A stretch of 64,000 nt of DNA from Trebouxia sp. TZW2008. Taxonomy: Eukaryota; Chlorophyta; Trebouxiophyceae; Trebouxiales; Trebouxiaceae. Made by a program: the position numbers and the translations under genes. Shown here one piece after another: positions 39,901 through 51,802 of this stretch. Position 1 is the stretch's first letter, and each line of letters begins with the position of its first letter. Below the pieces are notes generated by a model. The model saw only the letters and a list, made by a program, of their open reading frames with translations, was not told where the DNA came from and ran no database searches. The DNA is taken from NCBI GenBank assembly GCA_002118135.1, contig BDIU01000466.1, forward strand, positions 160 to 64,159. The letters are read 5' to 3'.

Positions 39901-42900
39901 ATGATCGCAGCTTGGCAGGATTCCGTGTTGAGCCTGCCATCGGACACTCTGCGCTGGCGCGGAAGCAACCCATTCGCGCAGAGAGCGCTGATTGACATTT
40001 GTAACATGGACTCATTCAGCGCCGAGGCCAATCTGTCGGATGAAGAGAATACTTTGACCGAACCAAATGTTGCGAGTACTTTTTACGCACCGTGGCAAAC
40101 CTTCTCTGCTCTGGCTACCGAAACAGGTCAAGCTGTCAAGGAGACGTTTCAAGAGTCCGGCGTTGACACGACTGGGCATGTGCAGCAAGGCTTGCCATAT
40201 CACCTCGCTCGGACCGGTCACGAGCCTGCTTTTCGGCAAAACAAGCCTGACGTTGTTCCCGAGGATTACAAGGACAGTCTCGCACAGCCAGAAACCACAA
40301 TTTCAGATGCAGCTGATTCGATCGATCAAGCAGCTGTTCAAGCAGATATCACGCAGGTGACACGCAAGATCATATCGACCGACGCTGCTACCGAGGTCGT
40401 TCTTCGCTTCAATTTCTTAACCAGCAGCGAGGCCAAGGTATGCTGTTGTACCCTGTTTGTCTTGCCTGAAGGCCCTGAGCCTTACTTACCATTGCGTCAT
40501 GGCATGCAGGCTGCATTACTCTGCGTAGCAGTAGCAATTATTGTAGGAGCTGGGGTCCTTATAACTGAGTTCAATCATAAGATGCACAAGGTGAGGTCCA
40601 GATGCGACTGATGCTGCCCATACGCAGTGCCATTGACCCCAATGCATGCAAGTCAAGCCCACTCACACGGCCTGCAATCGCTCCTTGACATTGTAGGGCG
40701 GTGCACCAATACTCATTCGACGCACACCCATATATGTGTGGAATGTTGCTGTTGGCGGCACATGTCTGGTGCTGGTGACCATCTTTCTTGGGGGGCTGTT
40801 TTGGCGCTCCTTGGAAGCAGTGAGGCTGCGCAAGCACTGGTAAGATTGCTGTGATCCTAGCCGTGTGCAGTCACTTCTGCGTTGCTCAATGCCTGCAGAC
40901 ATTTGCTTGCCCAACATGTCAAAGTACTGGTGAGCTGGTCATACAAATGCCTCACGGGCCCAACCTCATTCTTGCACCGATTGACTTGAGGGCTCAACCT
41001 TGTTCTTGATGTTTATCTGATGTTTGTTTGAACTGTGAGGGCCCCCTCTGAGTGTCACTTGAGCATTGTTATTGATCCTTGATGACAGTCGCATTTTCAA
41101 ATGTTTTCAGCATTCCTGATCAAACGTCAATTTATACAAGGCACGTTGCCACTGCCTCATGTGTCTGCTGCCCATGTTTGTTGCACTATCGCTGCTGTGG
41201 TGATGTCTCTGTTAAACCCAATTTCGAAGGTTTTGGCTGATCAAGCAGCATTCTGTGCTGTTCTCATGACAAGCTGTTCGAAACCGGCCTGCTGATCATT
41301 GTAAAGAAGTGCAGTCTGTCCTGAAGGGTCAGACCTTAGCTGAATTCAAAAGTCTGCTGATGACCATAATCAAGTGCAGCCCATTCTCAATGGTTAGATT
41401 GGTGCTTACAGGAAGCACAGGCAGAGCAGGAATGTCACTCTGATTCTGGTGGAAGGCACCTTGCAGTGGATAAATCTTGCTTTCTATGTGATCCCAAACG
41501 CAATGATCACAGCAGATCCTTGCTACCTGGCACAGCGGACATGGTTCTGGTGTGGTCTCATACGCTGGAGCTGTTGGAACACTGTAAGCACTCTGGTCAT
41601 ATGCCCCACACTGTGACCTGTCAGATTGTGTAGATTCTGCGATGAATAGTGAACTTAGCTCAATTGGACCCCACAACAACAAGTCAACATGCTATGTCTG
41701 TACTTCATGTCAGCTTCTTCCAGATTAGCTCCTTCTGTTCATTCAGGTCCCAGATGCTTTCCTTTTATGCTAGTCCTGTGTGCATTTAGACTAGGCATCT
41801 AAATGTATACATCTCCTGTGGTGAATCTGCTTCAGTGAAAATGCTGCATATCTGCAAAATCAGTGCATCATGCTTGGCTCTGGACTGAAATGATGACACC
41901 TATGCTACAGGTTTGCGCTGACTTCTCCTTGTATGGTGCAGGTATTCACGATCTTCTTGATGCATGCCCACTCCACGCGCATCAGGCAGCACTGCATGGC
42001 TGACACCCACAGCATCAGTGCAGCTGCCGTAGAGCATGGCTTTGAGAGGCCTGAAGGGCATGCTCAGCTAGTCATGGATCACCGACACATGCCTGCACTG
42101 ACTGAGCTTTGTCTGGTGTAGATTTTCACCGTTTTCTTGATTCATGCCCGCTCTACGCGCATCAGGCAGCATTGCATGGCTGACGCTGACAGCATCAGTG
42201 CAGCTGCCATAGGACAGGCCTTTAGAGGCGTGAAGGGCATGCTCAGCTGATCACGGTATCCCTGACACATGCCTGCACTGACTTGGCCTTGTCTGGTGCA
42301 GATCTTCACAATCTTCTTGATACATGCCTACTCAACCCGCATCAGGCAGCAACGCATGGCTGACACTCACAGCATCAGTGCGGCTGCCATAGAGCACGGC
42401 TTTGAGAGGCCTGAAGGGCATGCTCAGCTGGTCATGGATGGGCCTTGGTTGCTGCTGTGGCCCTGCCTCCTCATTTGGCCCTTCTTTGAGGGAACTGTTG
42501 GATACGGCTTCCTTCACAATGCTGCTGGTAAAGCAATCTGCTACTTGCTGCTAGCTGCAGACAAAGCGTTTCTTTGACGTGTATTCTGGCGTCCACATTG
42601 AGGGCTTTATAGCCAGACATCATGACACTCAGAGACTTCACACTGTCAGTGAAGCATCCTTGCCAACGCAGCATTCAGGCATGCAGATTGTAGCAATGAG
42701 CCACATGCACGCAGCACTCAGGCCTAGGAAGAATAGTATGCGGTCACAAAGACAATGGCAGCACTGGCTGTTGCTGCTTGCAGATCAAGCTTGTCATAGA
42801 CAGTGGGCTTTATGTGGAGGGCCTGACAGCCATGCGTCGTTGCTCTGATAGGCTTGTTGCTGCTCTCCACAGCTCTGCTGGTTGAGCATTGCTGCTTCTT

Positions 42901-45900
42901 GCTACCAACAGCTTCTTGGTGTTTGCCTTGCCTTGTGTCTCAGAAGCAATGTGACTGTTATGCACCATGTGGTATGCACCCTTGCTGAGGAAGGCAATAT
43001 TTGATCACTTTTGCATCTTTTGACATGTGTGCATGGACACTGTACACAGAAGTGTGATGTCTGACCGTGAACGGTGTGAACTGACAGCTGGAAGCAGGCA
43101 CTGCAGAGTCTTCAGGTTTTCAGGAGGGTGAAGCAGAGCCCAACGAGCTTCAGAATCAACTGGCATGTGGCATGAATGAGTTCGTCAACATCACTATGAA
43201 CTTCATGATTGCTCTGGCAATTCTGTACCTTGCATCTTTTGACATATGTTCAAGGACATAGAGCACAGGGATTCGATCACTGCCAGGACTTACAGCTGCA
43301 AGCATGCACTGCAGAGTCTTCAGGCTTTCAGGAGTGTGAGACAGAGCCCAATGAGCTTCAGGACCAACTGACATGTGGCGTGAACAAATCCGTCGACATC
43401 ATCGTGAACTTCATAGTTGCTCTGGCAATCCTGTACTTTGCGGCCACCTGCCTGCTGCTGCTGGCCAAGCTGAGAGGCTACAAAAAGCAGCCTTACAGCT
43501 TTGTCCAAGTCGGCCTGGTCTACAACACCCTGCAGGTCTGCTTCTGCCAGCTCACCCTGTCAAACAGCCAAAAATACTGAACTGGCAATGAAACTGATGT
43601 CAAACTTAAAAGTATACGTTATGTGTCAACATATGCATTACACATACAAATGCAGACGTGTAAACATATCATTGAAACTATGCATGGTTTACATTCAGTA
43701 CACATAACAACAAACCTCAACACAAAACGCTTTGACAGATGCATCTTGCAGCAGCTGCTACAAAAACTCTGGCTAATATGACGGCACCACCATGACATAT
43801 GAGCTTGTGGTCTCAAGTTGCTGCGACGTCGCAATTGTGCCTACAGCTGGCAGCAACAAAGCTCCTCATGCTGTGTCTGGCCAATTCTTTGTGACGATTA
43901 CAAGGTATGCACTGGGTGGTTGCAGTTGTGGCTGCGGCTGGCGGTGATGACTTTCTTCATGCTGTGCCTGGCGCTGCTGTGGCTGGTGGGCCCAGGCTGG
44001 TGCTCAAGCCTGCAGTTTTCCTGGCTAGGCCTCATGCCCATGCAGGTATGTACACAGCTTTCTGTGGCACAAGCCAACTTGATTTTCCCACTTACTGTTC
44101 TCCCTGTGCAGCACAGAGTTCTACAAAGCAAAACAGCATGTTTGACTTCATAGCTGGGGAATGTGCTGAAAGCATGCTGTACTGCAAACACAAGCCTCAT
44201 GTGCAAAGTGCCTTAAATGGTGTGCTGTGCTGTGCTGTGCTGTGCTGTGCTGTGCTGTGCTGTGCTGTGCTGTGCTGTGCTGTGCACAAAGGGCCTTATA
44301 TCATAAGCACATTTAGCCCATGCAGTGCGATTTGCTTGCATCCAGCAGCAATGTTTATCGCCTTTTACAACTTGAAGTATGCACTCTTTTGACACACCTG
44401 CTGTTGTCCATGATCTCAACCAATGGCTTGTACGCAGATTGTGATGACAGCCAACATTGTGGTGCTATGCTATGTGGCAACGCCCATCAACCCCTCAGAG
44501 CACGCTGCTGCCTCTGCAGTAAGTCATCACATGCATCTGTGGCACTTGAATGTTTGCTCCTGGACTATCAGAGCATGCTGCTGCCTCCATTCAGTCCCTA
44601 CATGCACACCTTTGCATTCACATGCTTTTCTTCGCCCATTGTGAGTCCTTGCCGTGATGCTCAGAAAACCCGGCCTGGCAGAACAAGACTTGGGCAATGC
44701 CCACCTAGCATTTGTTGCTGATATACGTGACATGTCATCATTCTTATGTGCACATGTGTTATGTGCATGCCTGGCTGTGAAATCACTTGGCATGCTTGTA
44801 TGCTAGCAAGCTTTTCAGGCCCAAATGCAGCGTCTTTTGCCTTCAACAAGCAGTAACACAGAACAGCATTGGGAAGTGCCATGCTCGCTGCACTTCCCAT
44901 GCTGTTCTGCACACTGCTTGTTGTGCTTGGACAATGCTGGCCTACATGACGGCATGTGCTTGCTGCATACATCCTGAAGCAGAAGTAATACATGGCTCAG
45001 CTGCGGCGCTCCATGCATGTGATGCACTATTTGGCACAACTTGTAAGGCAGAGACTCTGATGCTGTCATCCAGGGCAGATTCACCAATTCAGGTGCTTGT
45101 GTAAGATGCATTGTTTGAGCATGCATTGCTTGCCATGCATTGCTGAGCATGCTTGCCCTACAGAGGCTGGAGTTGTCTTTCCTGTGATCTACCACTCACC
45201 ATGCTCATATGTTTGATGGAATCCTGGCAGGTACCTGCTGCTCACTTCCTTGTCGCTTCTCAAGCAGGTCTGGCTGCAAAGATTTGCCTGAACAGAAACC
45301 AACAAGGCAACTTGTGGAATGCAAAACAACTGACAGATCTGCAATGTCAGGTTATTACTACTCTGTTGCTTGTGATGCAGGTGTGGCTGCAAGAATTTGC
45401 ATGGACAGAAGCAGACAAACCGGTGAAGGTGGCAGCCCGGGCAGCAATGGTGCCTCATAACCGTCAGCTGGCTAGCGAGCCCATCCTGTGCTTTGAGACC
45501 ATGATGAACCTGCTGTATTGGAGCTGCTTTGTGTATGACCACTCCAGGGTGAGCGTCACATTGTCGTCATCATTGTGGTCATTGTCATCTATATGCTTCC
45601 TTGTCAGGATCTATGACCATGCTAGGCACATGTGTTCACCATGAAATGCATTGAAAAGGTGCTGTTCAAAGCGCCATCAGCCCTGTCTAGTGTCACTTCT
45701 TCTTTTTGGTAAGTATCTTAGGAGGTCTTGTCATTCACAACCGCACACTTTGACTGCAATGCTGCCGTTGCCTTGATTGAAGACACTATACTCAAATGGT
45801 TTCACCAGAACTCAACACCACTCATGCTAATATGTTTTTCTCACAGGAACAATCCATGCCCAGACGCTCTTTAACCATGGCATCCAATGAGAATCAAACA

Positions 45901-48900
45901 ACCCCCAGACAATCTTCGAGTCAGGCAACTGGCGAGCAGCTGAACACACCCAGACAATGTCCGAGCAAAGCATCTAGTGAGGATCAAACAACATCCAGAA
46001 GCTCTTTGACCAAGGCATCTAGTGGGGAGCAAACGACATCCAGGCGCTCCCTGACCAAGGCCTCCAGTGAGGAAGCATCAACACCCACACAACCTGTGAA
46101 CAATGCCAACAGCGAAAAGGCGATGAGTGAAGGGCAGGACAAGCTGACGGGCGCCTCATTCAATGCCAGAACCACACTGACGCTGGAGACCGCAATGAGC
46201 CTTTATGGGCTGACTGAGTCACAGAGCTTCTGGGAGACCCAGCAGGACACACGCTGCTTGCTGGGCTGGGGCAACAACACTGTCGTGGTGGCATTTAGAG
46301 GCACTGCCTCCATGAAGAATGCCCTGGCAGATCTGCAGGTGCCCTCTGCCCCCCACTTTACATGCCCATGATCCCTGTTGCCCCATCCAGGCCCCTTCTT
46401 TCAACTGCTCTTCACCTTGATCGCCTGTTTCTTTTGACTGCCTACACGCCTTGTGTGGCGTTCCCTCCGTAAAGAATGCCTCCCAGATGTGCAACTGACA
46501 CTCACCGCACCTATGACCTTACCCTGTTGCTCCTTTGCCCATCTGCCCCTTGACCTCCTCTGGCCATTCACTGCAAGTAACAGTCTCACCCAGTGCATTT
46601 ACTTGTGCAGCCTTGCCCGAAAAGCACTTGATCTGTTGATGCCGGACAAGCAAGATGCAGAGCCTGAGACAGTCTTCAAGGGCTTTTGCACAGCAATGTT
46701 GATAAAATTTGCAGATGTGTTGCACATTGCTGAAAAGGGAGTCTGTGCTGCAGGTCTGGAGGATAGCCCAAACCCCTGTGAGGGGTCAGACCCTGCTGGG
46801 CACCCTTTCCCTGGTGCATGTGGGCTTCCTCAAGAGCTGAATGGCAGGATATTTGAAGCTCAACTATGAAGCGTATTTACATGATTGTGCAGGCTTGGCG
46901 GATCGCTCACCCCCCTGTGAGGGGTCGGACCCTGCTTGGCACACGTCCCCTGGTCCATGTGGGCTTTCTCAAGAGCTGGCTGGCAGGCGGCCTCAAAGTC
47001 AAAGTCATCAACCACGTGTTGGCTGCTGTCTGCCAATGCAAGCAGCAGTCCAAGTCAGACCAGCCAGTCACAGTCTTTGTGACAGGTGAGCTGCCGGTGC
47101 CACAAGCCAGAAGGCTGTTTGTGTCATGGGTTGCAATGATGAATGTTGCCATTGAAGTTTTGTCAATGCCTTGTCATCCTGCCAGAGGGCAAATTACAGC
47201 GTGAGTCACAACTCCAGAGCTTGTGCTGGCCAATGTGTATGTAGGGGATTTTGCACCAGGCTTGCAGACTGGGCTTGGGGTGCACTGCTTGTGCAGCAAG
47301 GAAGGCCAAGCTCATCCATAAGCTCAAAACCAGACATCTGGCTGGACCTGACATGAGCTGGACCATGATCGCTCGTGCACTTGCACCATGATGGCTTGGG
47401 ATGTGCAAAGCATCAGACAAGCTGTCTCAAAGCTGCCATGCATCACAATCTTAGTCAAGCCTGCCCCTACTATGCATTGACTTTCCTTGCGGGACTTGGC
47501 CTTCCAATGCATTGCTCTGCTGCAGAGCCCTTGCTTGGCGGTGCATTGGCCAACCTGGCAGCCTGTCACGTCTCATGCAGTGTTTGCCTTGCAACGTGTT
47601 CCACAGCAGCAGCTAGCCCCTTGTCATGTTAATTTGCGTCAGTTGCGCCTGCACTGTGAAAGTATGAGAAAAACAGAAGGGTCTATGCCATCAAGCATCA
47701 TAATGGAAGCCTTTGTGAGTAGAAGCAGCCTGGCATTCTTTGTGTTCCATTACTGCAGGACATTCTTTGGGCGGTGCGCTGGCCAACCTGGCAGCCTTTG
47801 ACATTCGCAAGCAGCTGCTTGACAACAAGCAGAGCAATGCCAATGTGGTGTGCTACACCTTTGCAGCGCCAAGAGCCGGCAACCATGCCTTCGCACGGGA
47901 CTACAATGCCATGGTACCCGATACCTGGAGCGTCATCAATGACCAGGTAAAAGGGTTTAAACCAGTGTCTCGTTTGTGTTATCAAGACATGCTTCAACCG
48001 AGCTAGGGGAACGGCTCAGGAAGAAGCTTGCGCTGCATTTGATGCTTAATGCATCTGCAAATTGTATTGTACAGAGCATGCTCTTACAGAATTGAGCTGT
48101 TCATGTCATTTGATGTTGCCGTTACAATACTTTCTTGCTGCCACCCATTCTGACATATGTGAAGCACTCAGGTCAAGACGCGTGTGCATTACAACGTTGT
48201 TGGTGCCTCATCATGACGTATGAGGAGCACCCAAAATCAGAACGCATGCAAAGCACAGAGTGCATCTCAACACCAGCTTGTAGACCAAAATGAGAATTGG
48301 TGTGAGCAGGATGTGGTGACTCGGGAGGGCAAGATGCTGTTCCTGTATAAGCGGCCAGGCCAGCGTGTGATCCTGAATGCGCGGGGCCACATGATGGTGC
48401 GCCCCACCCACATGGAGGCCTCTGTTCAGAAGACAACAGCAGGTGCAACCCCCTGACGGCCCCGTCCCCCTCTCTTCCCCACCCCTGCCCCTGCCCATAC
48501 TCCTGCTGTTACCCCTACCCCTGCCATTGTTGTTGACCTTACTCCTGCCCCTGGCCCTACATCGTCCCGCCCCGGCATTAGCTCACATCGGAAATCAGCA
48601 TACCCATGAAAAATGCAGATGATCCTAGAATCTCAATGCATAGCTGCGCTTCAATGTCTGAACAAATTGAAAGCACAAAGAATGCTTGGACACTGCAGGC
48701 CTTAACCCTGACAAGGCAAGAAATGGTGTGCAGGTCAGAGTGTACGGCACCACCTGCTGACCAACTACTTCCACGCTGCCCTGGCGGTGGTGCTGGCACA
48801 GTGGACGGGCCTGGGGGTGCTGGACAGCATGGAGGGCGTCATCCGCCTTGCAGAAGCCTCCCCCTACATCAGGGTGAGACTCTCCCTCTTTGACCTTCAC

Positions 48901-49615
48901 TTTGCTAGCCTTTACCAGCTGAAGAAGTGCACAGCTGTGGGTTTTGTCTTGCTGGTGTCAGCCCAGATACAAACCCAGCTCCTTGGATGTTATGCTGGTT
49001 TATGCGCATCAAGCAGAAGTACCACTGTTATGTGGCATTGGCTTTTGCACAGCTCAGTCTCAGGGGTTCAACACTAGCACTTCATCCGTGTTGACATCCT
49101 GTGCTTGTGCCCTGCCCCTGTTGCTCTATTGCGGCATGCAACTCTTTATTGACAACAGCGCCTATGTCTGGCTCTTGATCAGGCAGTGCTGGATGCTCAG
49201 TGTCAAATGATAATTGTGCAGGACACATTGGAGACACAGATGGGGAAGCAGCTACCTGACATGTATGCCACGACCTCTCATCATGCCTTAGCTTCTTGGC
49301 TTGTCATGTATCAGGCAATGCAAACGTTGAGAAGCTTTTTGAGATTAATTGTCATGTGTGCAGGACATACTGGAGACACAGATGGGGATGAGGCTGCCTG
49401 AGATGCATGCCTTCGTGCAAGGGGAGGAGGGCAGCAGGGCAGGCCAGTCCCTGCCAGGGGCACATCTGCCCACCAAGGGCTTCTGGCTCAGCAAGCGGCC
49501 TACAGCCCCTTCCACTGCAGCTGCGCCCAGCGTCAGCAGCAGGCTCATTAGCAAGCTGTCTTTCAAGACTGCGCGCACACCCCCATCACTGCAAAGGACA
49601 TATGATCAGCTGTGA
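39901..49615 (+). CDS. Multi-pass membrane protein with C-terminal class-3 lipase domain (DAG-lipase-like layout)
   Basis: Predicted serine hydrolase of the fungal-lipase-like class 3 fold, anchored in a membrane. The N-terminal 130-180 residues are acidic and hydrophilic (start MIAAWQDS; alternative MDSFSAEANLSDEEN at 40006). Hydrophobic segments follow: ALLCVAVAIIVGAGVLI, VAVGGTCLVLVTIFLGG, NFIVALAILYFAATCLLLL, LWLRLAVMTFFMLCLALLW and IVMTANIVVLCYV. Exon 45847-46339 starts with Ser/Thr repeats (SLTKASS) and enters the lipase fold at TTLTLETAMSLYGL, then VVVAFRGT. Exon 47759-47946 carries the nucleophile elbow GHSLGGALA and YTFAAPRAGN. Catalytic Asp and His probably lie in DTWSVIND and HMMVRPTHMEA. 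Other exons are 45381-45548, 46893-47085, about 48310-48440, 48733-48871 and 49362-49615. An exon between 40839 and the triplicated exon is unresolved because phases do not match. One gene is assumed from strand and continuity. Confidence 0.75.
41938..42450 (+). repeat. Three tandem copies of one exon in the membrane-lipase gene
   Basis: Copies start near 41942, 42122 and 42302, about 180 bp apart. Copy 1 reads VFTIFLMHAHSTRIRQ and copy 3 IFTIFLIHAYSTRIRQ. Both stay open to HGFERPEGHAQL, followed by GTCATG as a possible donor. Copy 2 reads IFTVFLIHARSTRIRQ but has lost frame after SISAAAI and its donor GT is changed. Confidence 0.9.
43085..43440 (+). repeat. Acceptor-side exon duplication in membrane-lipase gene
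   Basis: CAGCTG(G/C)AAGCA(G/T)GCACTGCAGAGTCTTC and about 130 further bases occur twice, 208 bp apart. Both encode TAESSGFQE and later NFM/IVALAILY. Only the second continues into FAATCLLLLAKLRGY and a donor. Confidence 0.88.
44219..44286. repeat. (TGTGC)n microsatellite
   Basis: About 13 perfect pentanucleotide units inside an intron of the membrane-lipase gene. Confidence 0.95.
45265..45425 (+). repeat. Acceptor-side partial exon duplication
   Basis: The exon start CAG|GTGTGGCTGCAAGAATTTG (from 45378) has a decayed copy 113 bp upstream reading GTCTGGCTGCAAAGATTTG with an in-frame stop soon after. Confidence 0.88.
46751..46990 (+). repeat. Acceptor-side duplication of a lipase exon
   Basis: Two copies of about 95 bp, 139 bp apart, share CCCCTGTGAGGGGTC, CATGTGGGCTT and CTCAAGAGCTG. 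The second joins the coding exon (VHVGFLKSWLAGG); the first is cut off after GAGCTGAATGG. Confidence 0.9.
47521..47805 (+). repeat. Decayed copy of the catalytic-serine exon start
   Basis: CATTGGCCAACCTGGCAGCCT near 47540 matches the true exon at 47759 (GCGCTGGCCAACCTGGCAGC), 233 bp downstream. The upstream copy has an extra base before GGCGGTGC and no His-Ser pair, so GHSLG is destroyed. Confidence 0.85.
49219..49420 (+). repeat. Acceptor-side duplication before the last lipase exon
   Basis: GCAGGACA(C/T)A(T/C)TGGAGACACAGATGGGGA occurs twice, 142 bp apart. The second copy starts the terminal exon (DILETQMGMRLPEM). Confidence 0.92.
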
Positions 49616-50000
49616 TCAACAGTCACTGCAGTGTCGGTCTGCAAAAGGCACCAGATTGGCCATCGTCAACAGTCACTGGGGTGTTGCTGAGCATGGGCCA
49701 GACTGGCAGGCTCATAAGCAAGCGGCCCACAGCCCCTCCACTGCAGCTGCACCCAGTGTCCGCAGCAGGCTCATAAACAAGCTGTCCTTCAAGACTGTGC
49801 GCACATCCCCTTCACTGCAAAGGACATCTGCTTAGCTATGATCACCAGTGACTGCAGCTGCACCCAATGTTAGCAGCGAGCTGATCACCAAGCTTTCATT
49901 GAAGACTACACGCACGTCCCCCTCACTGCAAACAGCATCTGATCAGCTGTCAGCCACAGTTTCTAGTGAGTCAGTCACTGCAAACAGCATCTGAACAGCT
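49488..50000 (+). repeat. Tandem copies of the terminal coding segment in the 3' region
   Basis: The C-terminal coding stretch (STAAAPSVSSRLISKLSFK) recurs after the stop. A copy near 49730-49835 encodes STAAAPSVRSRLINKLSFK, a third near 49855-49945 is more decayed, and a short fourth begins near 49976. Confidence 0.85.
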
Positions 50001-51802
50001 GTGATCAGCAACCACTGCGATGCCATTGACCCGGCAGAAGAGCTCTTTTGAAGCGTGATGGGTAGCCGGCACTCAGACTGTGGAGTGAGGCAGAGGAGCA
50101 GATGTGGGTGCAACCAACCAGCCAAGAGCACTGCTGGCCACAGCTGGGCAGTGACTGGGATGACTGTTGCAGTCAGCATATGAGGCACAAGTATTGGTTG
50201 TCATGGCGGTATAGTGAGTGGAATGGCTCTTGCAGCCAGAGGATGAGTGAGGTGGAGGTTGACAAGGTATTGCACCAGCATTCTCAACCCTTCTGCACTG
50301 CCGCAGCATGCTTTGCCAGCATGCAAAGTACACAGAGCTCAGCTGCAGCACTTGGCGCTGCATTATGCCTGCATTGAATTCTGTCAGGGCTGGTAAGCCC
50401 ACATAAGCTGGTGCATTGTGTTTCAGCTGCAGCACTTGACGTTGCATTACGCCTGCGTCGAGATTTGTTAGGACTGGCAAACTCACATAAGCTCGTGCGT
50501 GGTGTTTTGCAGCCTCTCATTGCATTCATTTTGCTTTTGGGCCATCAGTCTTGCTGAGCTCATGCATGCGCAGTGCATATAGCCAACAGCCATGCTGCTG
50601 CAGAAGTCTCCTGCTGCACATCTTGTGACTGCCATGCTGCTCCCAAATTGCTGCCACGTTGCTCTCATGTTGCTGCTGTGTTGCTGACCATGTTGCTATG
50701 AATGTCTCATCCTGCTCTTGTTCTCCGTGATGTACATCTCACACCAGTCACCACTTGCATGCAGAAGAAGCCCCTTTGAAGCAAGCAGGTTGCTGTGTGA
50801 AAAGGCAGAAAGTCCTCCTTGCAACATGGTGGAAAAGTTTGGAAGCACTGCAGGCATATGCTGTGGTGCTAGCTGCAGTGGCGCTTTGACTCATCAGAAG
50901 CTAGTCTTGCAATAGCAGGCGCATTATGGGCCATTGCATCCACTGCCTGTGCAGAAGCATGGTATCTTGAGCCTGAATTTTGCTTGCATGGCTTCTGTGG
51001 CTCGATTCAGAGATGACCGAGGCGCTTTGTGTTTGCTGTTCAAAGCATATTGAGTCTGGCTTCAATTGGGCTATGAGGATCAAGCATGTCAGCGTTGATG
51101 GGTCAGGCATGTCTATGTGAGATGGGCGATTGGAGTGTAGCTCTGGGCCCTCATCGCCCTCTCATTCATGTAGGCTGACATCAAACCCTGCAACCTTAAC
51201 AAATTTTGTTTGGAAATCAAATTCGTTATATCATTTGATTTACACGTCAAAGTTTCAGTGCAACCCTTCATGTTGATTCAAAGTTCAGGGCAGGGTGGTA
51301 CGACAAGCGTTGATTTATTAATAAGGCCAATTGGAACCTGACGAAGCAATGTGCCATGTACAGGCCTTGGGACACATCCTATATAGCCCTTTGATGTACA
51401 TCTGGTCTGATAAACACAGCTGCCTAGCATTGCTGCAAACACCCTGACATCTAGAAGTATGGCAGATATTGAAGAATTTGCACCATTGCAGCCGACCCGA
51501 CGCCCAACCACACTGTTAGTGCAAGATGTAAAGGTCTTTGAAAGTGAAATCAGCTGATTCTGCTAAATCACTTTGCTGGTCTCAAAAACATCAATATTGA
51601 TAGCACACATGCTGCATGCTACAACCTTCAGACGACTCTGGCATGCCAATCAGTCTACTGATCATCTGCCTTGTCATTGTAAATAGCCACAAAAAAACTT
51701 ATAAGTCCTCATGCTGATGTTGGTACACAACAGCTGACAGCCTTACGTGTTCACAACTTAATCTGCGCATAGCAACTCTAAGCAGTAGCAAGGGGTAACC
51801 AG
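49616..51802. other. Long intergenic region
   Basis: About 2.2 kb with no recognised gene. It begins with decayed copies of the lipase 3' end. At 50338-50498 two segments of about 75 bp, 87 bp apart, share AGCTGCAGCACTTG and ACATAAGCT. TTGCTGC-rich low complexity fills 50580-50700. AT-rich sequence with a CTATATAG box near 51378 precedes a 33-codon frame at 51461 (MADIEEFAPLQ...) that cannot be supported as a gene. Confidence 0.5.

Noticed and set aside
44213..44419. Reverse frame with repeating STAQH
   Set aside because: Produced by the (TGTGC)n microsatellite.
50073..50486. 137-codon reverse frame with an internal repeat
   Set aside because: The repeat MQRQVLQL comes from a tandem DNA duplication; no family resemblance and no splice context.
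51461..51562. Small frame MADIEEFAPLQ... with a TATA-like box about 80 bp upstream
   Set aside because: Only 33 codons with no recognised homologue; too little to call a gene.
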